Position numbers and translations under genes: made by a program
Shown: piece after piece, positions 60,064 to 64,000 of the stretch
Position numbering within the stretch: the stretch's first letter is position 1
Layout of the letters: the number at the start of each line of letters is the position of its first letter
Notes under the pieces: model-generated
Databases searched by the model: none
The model's input: the letters and a program-made list of their open reading frames with translations, nothing else
Told to the model about the DNA's origin: nothing
DNA from: Hydractinia symbiolongicarpus
Taxonomy: Eukaryota > Cnidaria > Hydrozoa > Anthoathecata > Hydractiniidae
DNA: 64,000 nucleotides
Direction: 5' to 3'
NCBI RefSeq assembly: GCF_029227915.1
Contig: NC_079883.1
Location: 4,340,001 to 4,404,000 of the forward strand

Positions 60064-61122
60064 TTGCTCACATCTCTTACGCATAACACCATTGTGATTT
60101 ACGACATAGTTTTTTTCTTTTTTTTTAGGAAGTACTACCTTCTGAAAATTACAGGTCTTTTTTTACTTTTCTCCGCATGCATATGGTGGAGCTTCAATAC
60201 GCAGGCAGATGGAGAACAGACGAATCATGTCTATCAAATCAAACATGAAGAATTTGAGCAGATGAAAGAGTTTGTTAAGTTTGAAAAGCTGAGGCGGCAA
60301 CGAGAAGAGCGTGAAAGACTCGGAAATTTAGACATTTTAAAGAAGGATTTTGTTACAGCCTCTTTGTGTGATGATCCTGAGGAAGGAAACAAATCCGTGC
60401 TGTCATACAGTTTATATGGAAAACAGATGACAGAGACAGCGCGTTTTATTAAGGAAGTTACGAACGAGGCGAAAAATTTAGAATTATACAAAGACTTTAC
60501 TGTTAGAATATATGTTGATCCACATTTTTCAAGTAAATTGAAAAGCGAGCTTAAAAGCAATCACTCTAATCTACGCTTTTGTGATATAATGAAAGTTCCA
60601 GGCTATGGTAATTTGTCCTCTATTGCAGGAAAAATCTGGCGTTTCATACCTATGGCAGACATGACACTAAATGTATTTTGTTCACGGCACTTTCATTCTC
60701 CTCTTCTGCAGCGTGAAGCGGATGCCGTGCGGACGTGGTTGAAAACACGCACCGCACTTCATGTTATGAGGGATCGAAAAATGCACCACGCTGAAATCTT
60801 AGGTGGTATGTGGTGCTTCCGTAACAGTAAAAATCCTCATCTTGGCCAACTTCTCCTGGATAAAGTCTTAACAGAATCCTTAAAAAGTACGAAGGATAGT
60901 GTGGACCAGGACGTATTAAAAAGGGTAGTTTGGCGTGTGCTAAAGCATGATTCATTACAACATGATGCATATAGCTGCAAATACTTTCCAGGTTCAAAGC
61001 CATTTCCAACGAAAAGAAGGAATTACTTTGTAGGTTGCATCAGAGACTGCTGGGTATTTCCAAAAATTAAATGTCCCGCAGAATGTCGCCCACCGGAACA
61101 TCCGGATTGGGAGTATTGCTAA
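60064..61122 (+). CDS. Type II membrane glycosyltransferase-like protein, paralogue 2 (DxD lost)
   Basis: The open frame is 352 aa, but TTTTTTTTAG at 60119-60128 looks like an acceptor, so the true start may be on an upstream exon, with this exon beginning KYYLLKITGLFLLFSACIWW (the membrane anchor). The stalk is short, and the lumenal domain matches paralogue 1: VLSYSLYGKQMT, FTVRIYVDPHFS, SIAGKIWRFIPMADMTLNV, HVMRDRKMHHAEILGGMWCF, then the Cys-rich end FVGCIRDCWVFPKIKC. The site read as CSRDLDS in paralogue 1 is CSRHFHS here; both Asp are His. The stalk and anchor differ completely from paralogue 1, so this is an older copy. The rest is intact and conserved. Confidence 0.75.
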   Translation: MLTSLTHNTIVIYDIVFFFFFRKYYLLKITGLFLLFSACIWWSFNTQADGEQTNHVYQIKHEEFEQMKEFVKFEKLRRQREERERLGNLDILKKDFVTASLCDDPEEGNKSVLSYSLYGKQMTETARFIKEVTNEAKNLELYKDFTVRIYVDPHFSSKLKSELKSNHSNLRFCDIMKVPGYGNLSSIAGKIWRFIPMADMTLNVFCSRHFHSPLLQREADAVRTWLKTRTALHVMRDRKMHHAEILGGMWCFRNSKNPHLGQLLLDKVLTESLKSTKDSVDQDVLKRVVWRVLKHDSLQHDAYSCKYFPGSKPFPTKRRNYFVGCIRDCWVFPKIKCPAECRPPEHPDWEYC

Positions 61123-62254
61123 ACAACAAACTTGAAGAGTGTTATCCTTGTGACTAATTAGTATTTCGTTCTCTGTTGTAACTTATATTCAATTTTCTTC
61201 TGTTGTTAAAATAATTTTTGGCGCGGTTTAACGGTTTAAATCTTCTTAACTTTTCTGTTCTTGAAATCGCAAAAGAACCCTGACAATCCTCTTTAGTTGA
61301 AGAGATTCCTGCTTGAAACTGATATTCTTGTATGTTAAAAAGGGTAAATAGTTGTTTATCAAGTCCTTTGAAATTTTTTTTAAAAGTCTATTTTTAGTTC
61401 TCCAGATATTGAGCTTAAAAGGTTTTCAGCTGACCTTATGACATATTATTGATGATGTAATAAGGTAGTAAGCATTAATTAATACTCAAAATACATTGCA
61501 AATTTACTTAATATCAAAAATTTTAAGCAGTGTGGACTTATGCTCTTGATGACATCTTGACATGTGTAAAGTTTGGTAACTTAAGAATGGCCTCATAAGT
61601 AGAAATGTGATGTAGCATTTTTCAAAACTGTTTTATGACATCATAAGATCCCGGATTTTAAATATTTAAAACATTGAATAACTTGAGAACGAAAAAAAAA
61701 TCATTTTTAATACAGGAATTCCTTTTAAATCAAGGTTTTGAAATGACACATATATTTCCGTTATCTTGACCATCTCAAGCGCGAACCCAGTTGTTTATCT
61801 GTTACTATAAAGAACTTTAGTAATAAAATGGTTTCAAAAAATGCCTGTTTTTGCTTACATACAAAATGAAAGGGATATATGTATTTAAAAGATTAGGATA
61901 CAAAATCTGACGAAAATTAGAACTGAAAGCAGCGCACGTACTTAAAAGGTTTGGATATAAAAATCAGAGAAAGAAAGCGGAGCTGAGAGTTTAGAATATG
62001 AAATAAGTATTAATATGAATATGAAATAAGTATTGAATTAAAGTATTAATTGAAATAAGTCTAATCAAACAGCCTTTGTTTACTTTTAATACGTTCATCT
62101 TGTTAAAACTTAACGACAGAATTGAAAAAATCAGGTTCAAAACTTTCCAAACAACATGCTACGGTATTAAGGCGAACATCTAAAATGTTAAAAAAACAGT
62201 AATAGACGTCTAGGTCGATAAAGTGAAGAGGTTTGGATGTAAAAATATGAAATA
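61123..62254. other. Intergenic, no gene seen
   Basis: 3' flank of paralogue 2. A block with ATATGAAATAAGTATT is tandemly duplicated at about 61997-62060. No exons are supported on either strand, in particular none that supplies the missing start of CCDC61. Confidence 0.4.
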
Positions 62255-62498
62255 TTATTATTCTGAATATTTATACAGAATAGTCACTTCATTGTTAGGA
62301 ACACTGTTATCACTATGGGTCCTGTGTTCTAAATGTATACATTAGTTATACCCAAGCAATATCTACCCAATTTTCCTCACATGGCAAGGGTTCACTGGTC
62401 ATTGTGGTAAAGGCACTTGCTAAACCTGCCTGCGCTGTGGACTGAACCACAGACTTTGTGATTGCGAAGCTAAGTCCATAACCACTACGTCACGTGCC
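62255..62498 (-). mobile_element. tRNA-derived SINE-like element
   Basis: On the minus strand the first 87 bases (62498 down to 62412) look tRNA-like. They contain an A-box-like TGACGTAGTGGTTATGG, an arm GACTT ... AAGTC, and a T-arm CTGTGG-TTCAGT-CCACAG with a B-box-like GGTTCAGTCC. The acceptor stem is poor. The sequence then runs on into about 160 bases of unrelated body ending in an AATAATAATA tail. This combination (pol III boxes, body, simple-repeat tail) is the SINE plan. Only one copy is seen in the window. Confidence 0.45.
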
Positions 62499-63212
62499 AG
62501 CATCTGTTGCCATTTTGGAATTATATGAGAGTCAAATGGAAAATTTAAATGCCGCTATATAATCTAACGTCTTGTTTCATTACTAGAATAATTTTTGTAA
62601 AAAAAGTAGACGCAATCTTATCAGAACCACAGCTAGGGGTCATTTTCAGGAATCAGGGTCAGGGATTTTTTTGGAAGAAAATCGTGTACATCATAAGCGC
62701 AAATATCATGTTAGTCGTTGAAATTTCTTTCTATACAGCTTTGCAATTGGATTTGTCAAAGAATGAATGAAACAACAACAAAAGGAATGCTTAGTTACGA
62801 TGTGTTTGGTAGCGTTTCTAGAGCGCTACGAACAACAAATGGTGAGTGTGCCCACGTATTCTCTTCAAATGGCATGTAGCTAATTAACACAGCTAATAGA
62901 ATCAATTGCAAGAACATAGAATCTATTGAATGTGAATACAACAGCATTACACAGAACAATGTAGAATAACAATTAAAGCAAGAGTCATGTTCAAGATAGA
63001 TTTGATTCTGCTGCTTCAAGCAAAAAAACACAAACCTTAGCGAAAGCAGACAGGTAGAGTTTTCTTTTGTTGTATCTATTTTTCAAACATATTTTAAATT
63101 TTTTCTTTTTTTTTCTAGTCTTGTTTATATTGAAGTTAATTTTTAAAGCCATGACAGCCAAAACCCAAGACTAAACAAGAATAAACTTCATTATTATCTT
63201 ATTTTTAGAATT
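62499..63212. other. 5' flank of glycosyltransferase-like gene 3
   Basis: No gene is supported. TTATTTTTAG ending at 63208, four bases before the ATG, looks like an intron acceptor, implying an upstream non-coding exon or a trans-splice site. The equivalent place in paralogue 1 reads TTTTTTCATA and lacks the AG. Confidence 0.4.
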
Positions 63213-64000
63213 ATGAGGGTTGCTTTAACAAAGATCTTGCAAGTGCTTCTAGCAGCGACGTTTCTTTTCACACTATGGTTCGTATTAAAATCATTGGAAA
63301 ACTTAAACATGGAAGTCGCGAAAATCGACTCTAAATCCTGTCAACTCCAAAATGAAAATAAAGTTTTAAAAACGCATCTTAAAGACGTACATTTAAACTT
63401 AGACAAATCAAAACAAAAACGAAATGAGTTGGACCAGCGCATCAACAAAGTTGAAAAACATGCTACAGAAGAAGTCGAAAAACAAAAACACTTGGGGAGT
63501 TCCATAAACAATGTAGAAACGAAACTCACACATTTAATACACGAACAAAAAGAGTTAGTGAAAAAAATTAAACACTTGCACACAGGTGCTTCGACATCGT
63601 TATGTAGTGATAAAGAAAAAGGGAGTACTAAAGTAATTTCGTACAGTTTGTTTGGAGACAATGCTGTATCGTATGGACGTTTTATCAAGGATGTCGCCCA
63701 AGAAGCACAATCGATTGATCTTTACAAAGATTTTACATTACGAATCTACGTTGATGAAAATTTTCCTGATCGACTGCGAACGGAATATAAGAAAAATCAT
63801 ACGAACATAAGATTTTGCGATGTGAACAAAATTCCACAATATCGTAATTTGACATACACTATGGGGCGAGCGTGGCGTTTCGTTACGATGGCTGATGAAA
63901 CGGTTGATGTCGCGTGCTCGCGAGATCTAGACTCACCGTTACTTCAACGCGAATCTGACGCTGTTACAGAATGGATGGAAAGTGGAAAAATATTCCATGT
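63213..64000 (+). CDS. Type II membrane glycosyltransferase-like protein, paralogue 3 (cut by window end)
   Basis: An open frame of 262 codons from MRVALTKILQVLLAATFLF to the window end. It is almost identical to paralogue 1 over the anchor, parts of the coiled-coil stalk and the whole of the available lumenal domain, including CSRDLDSPLLQRESDAV with the Asp-x-Asp. Differences cluster in the stalk (about residues 75-125). The missing C-terminal third should lie just right of the window. Confidence 0.85.
   Translation, partial: MRVALTKILQVLLAATFLFTLWFVLKSLENLNMEVAKIDSKSCQLQNENKVLKTHLKDVHLNLDKSKQKRNELDQRINKVEKHATEEVEKQKHLGSSINNVETKLTHLIHEQKELVKKIKHLHTGASTSLCSDKEKGSTKVISYSLFGDNAVSYGRFIKDVAQEAQSIDLYKDFTLRIYVDENFPDRLRTEYKKNHTNIRFCDVNKIPQYRNLTYTMGRAWRFVTMADETVDVACSRDLDSPLLQRESDAVTEWMESGKIFH

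Noticed and set aside
62412-62498. A functional tRNA gene
   Set aside because: The acceptor stem does not pair over seven bases and the T-loop has six bases; a SINE head fits better.

Overview
This is a window of AT-rich animal nuclear DNA. Genes are split by many short introns with GT/AG borders, and there is no bacterial gene organisation. The gene content (a full FANCM, MAP10, CXorf65-like, MRPS18A, CCDC61, the start of KNTC1, a small secreted chitin-binding protein) and the styles of the repeats suggest a non-bilaterian metazoan, most likely a cnidarian and perhaps a hydrozoan. The species assignment is inference only. Exon models were built by hand from splice sites and reading phase. 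The closed models (FANCM 1656 aa, MAP10 776 aa, chitin-binding protein 175 aa, MRPS18A 192 aa) each add up to a whole number of codons.

Layout. 1-3.1 kb: first three coding exons of a KNTC1/ROD-like kinetochore gene on the minus strand, running off the left edge, with a miniature Helitron-like element in or beside its intron. 4.2-5.0 kb: a decayed open frame. 5.8-8.7 kb: a decayed integrase-type transposon gene interrupted by a terminal-inverted-repeat element that itself contains a LINE 3' fragment, followed by a 984 bp element with a perfect 9 bp target duplication. 9-14.4 kb: no genes, several repeats. 14.45-30.5 kb: a complete 22-exon FANCM gene on the plus strand. 30.5-35.2 kb: no gene. 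35.25-36.2 kb: a secreted two-domain chitin-binding protein. 37.6-41.6 kb, minus strand: MAP10 followed only 109 bp later by a CXorf65-like gene, an arrangement that looks dicistronic. 41.8-44.3 kb: LINE tail and an 89 bp perfect direct repeat. 45.1-46.2 kb: MRPS18A. 47.4-53.6 kb: a transposon zone (inverted-repeat element, two decayed retrotransposons, another Helitron-like miniature). 54.1-64.0 kb: a cluster of type II membrane glycosyltransferase-like genes (two intact, one cut by the window end, one pseudogene), with the C-terminal half of CCDC61 interleaved on the opposite strand.

How the genes relate. FANCM is a stand-alone DNA-repair translocase. KNTC1, MAP10 and CCDC61 are all microtubule, kinetochore or basal-body proteins, but I see no evidence that they are co-regulated, except that MAP10 and the CXorf65-like gene are very close. 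The glycosyltransferase-like genes are a local tandem family in which two copies are nearly identical and another has lost its Asp-x-Asp metal site.
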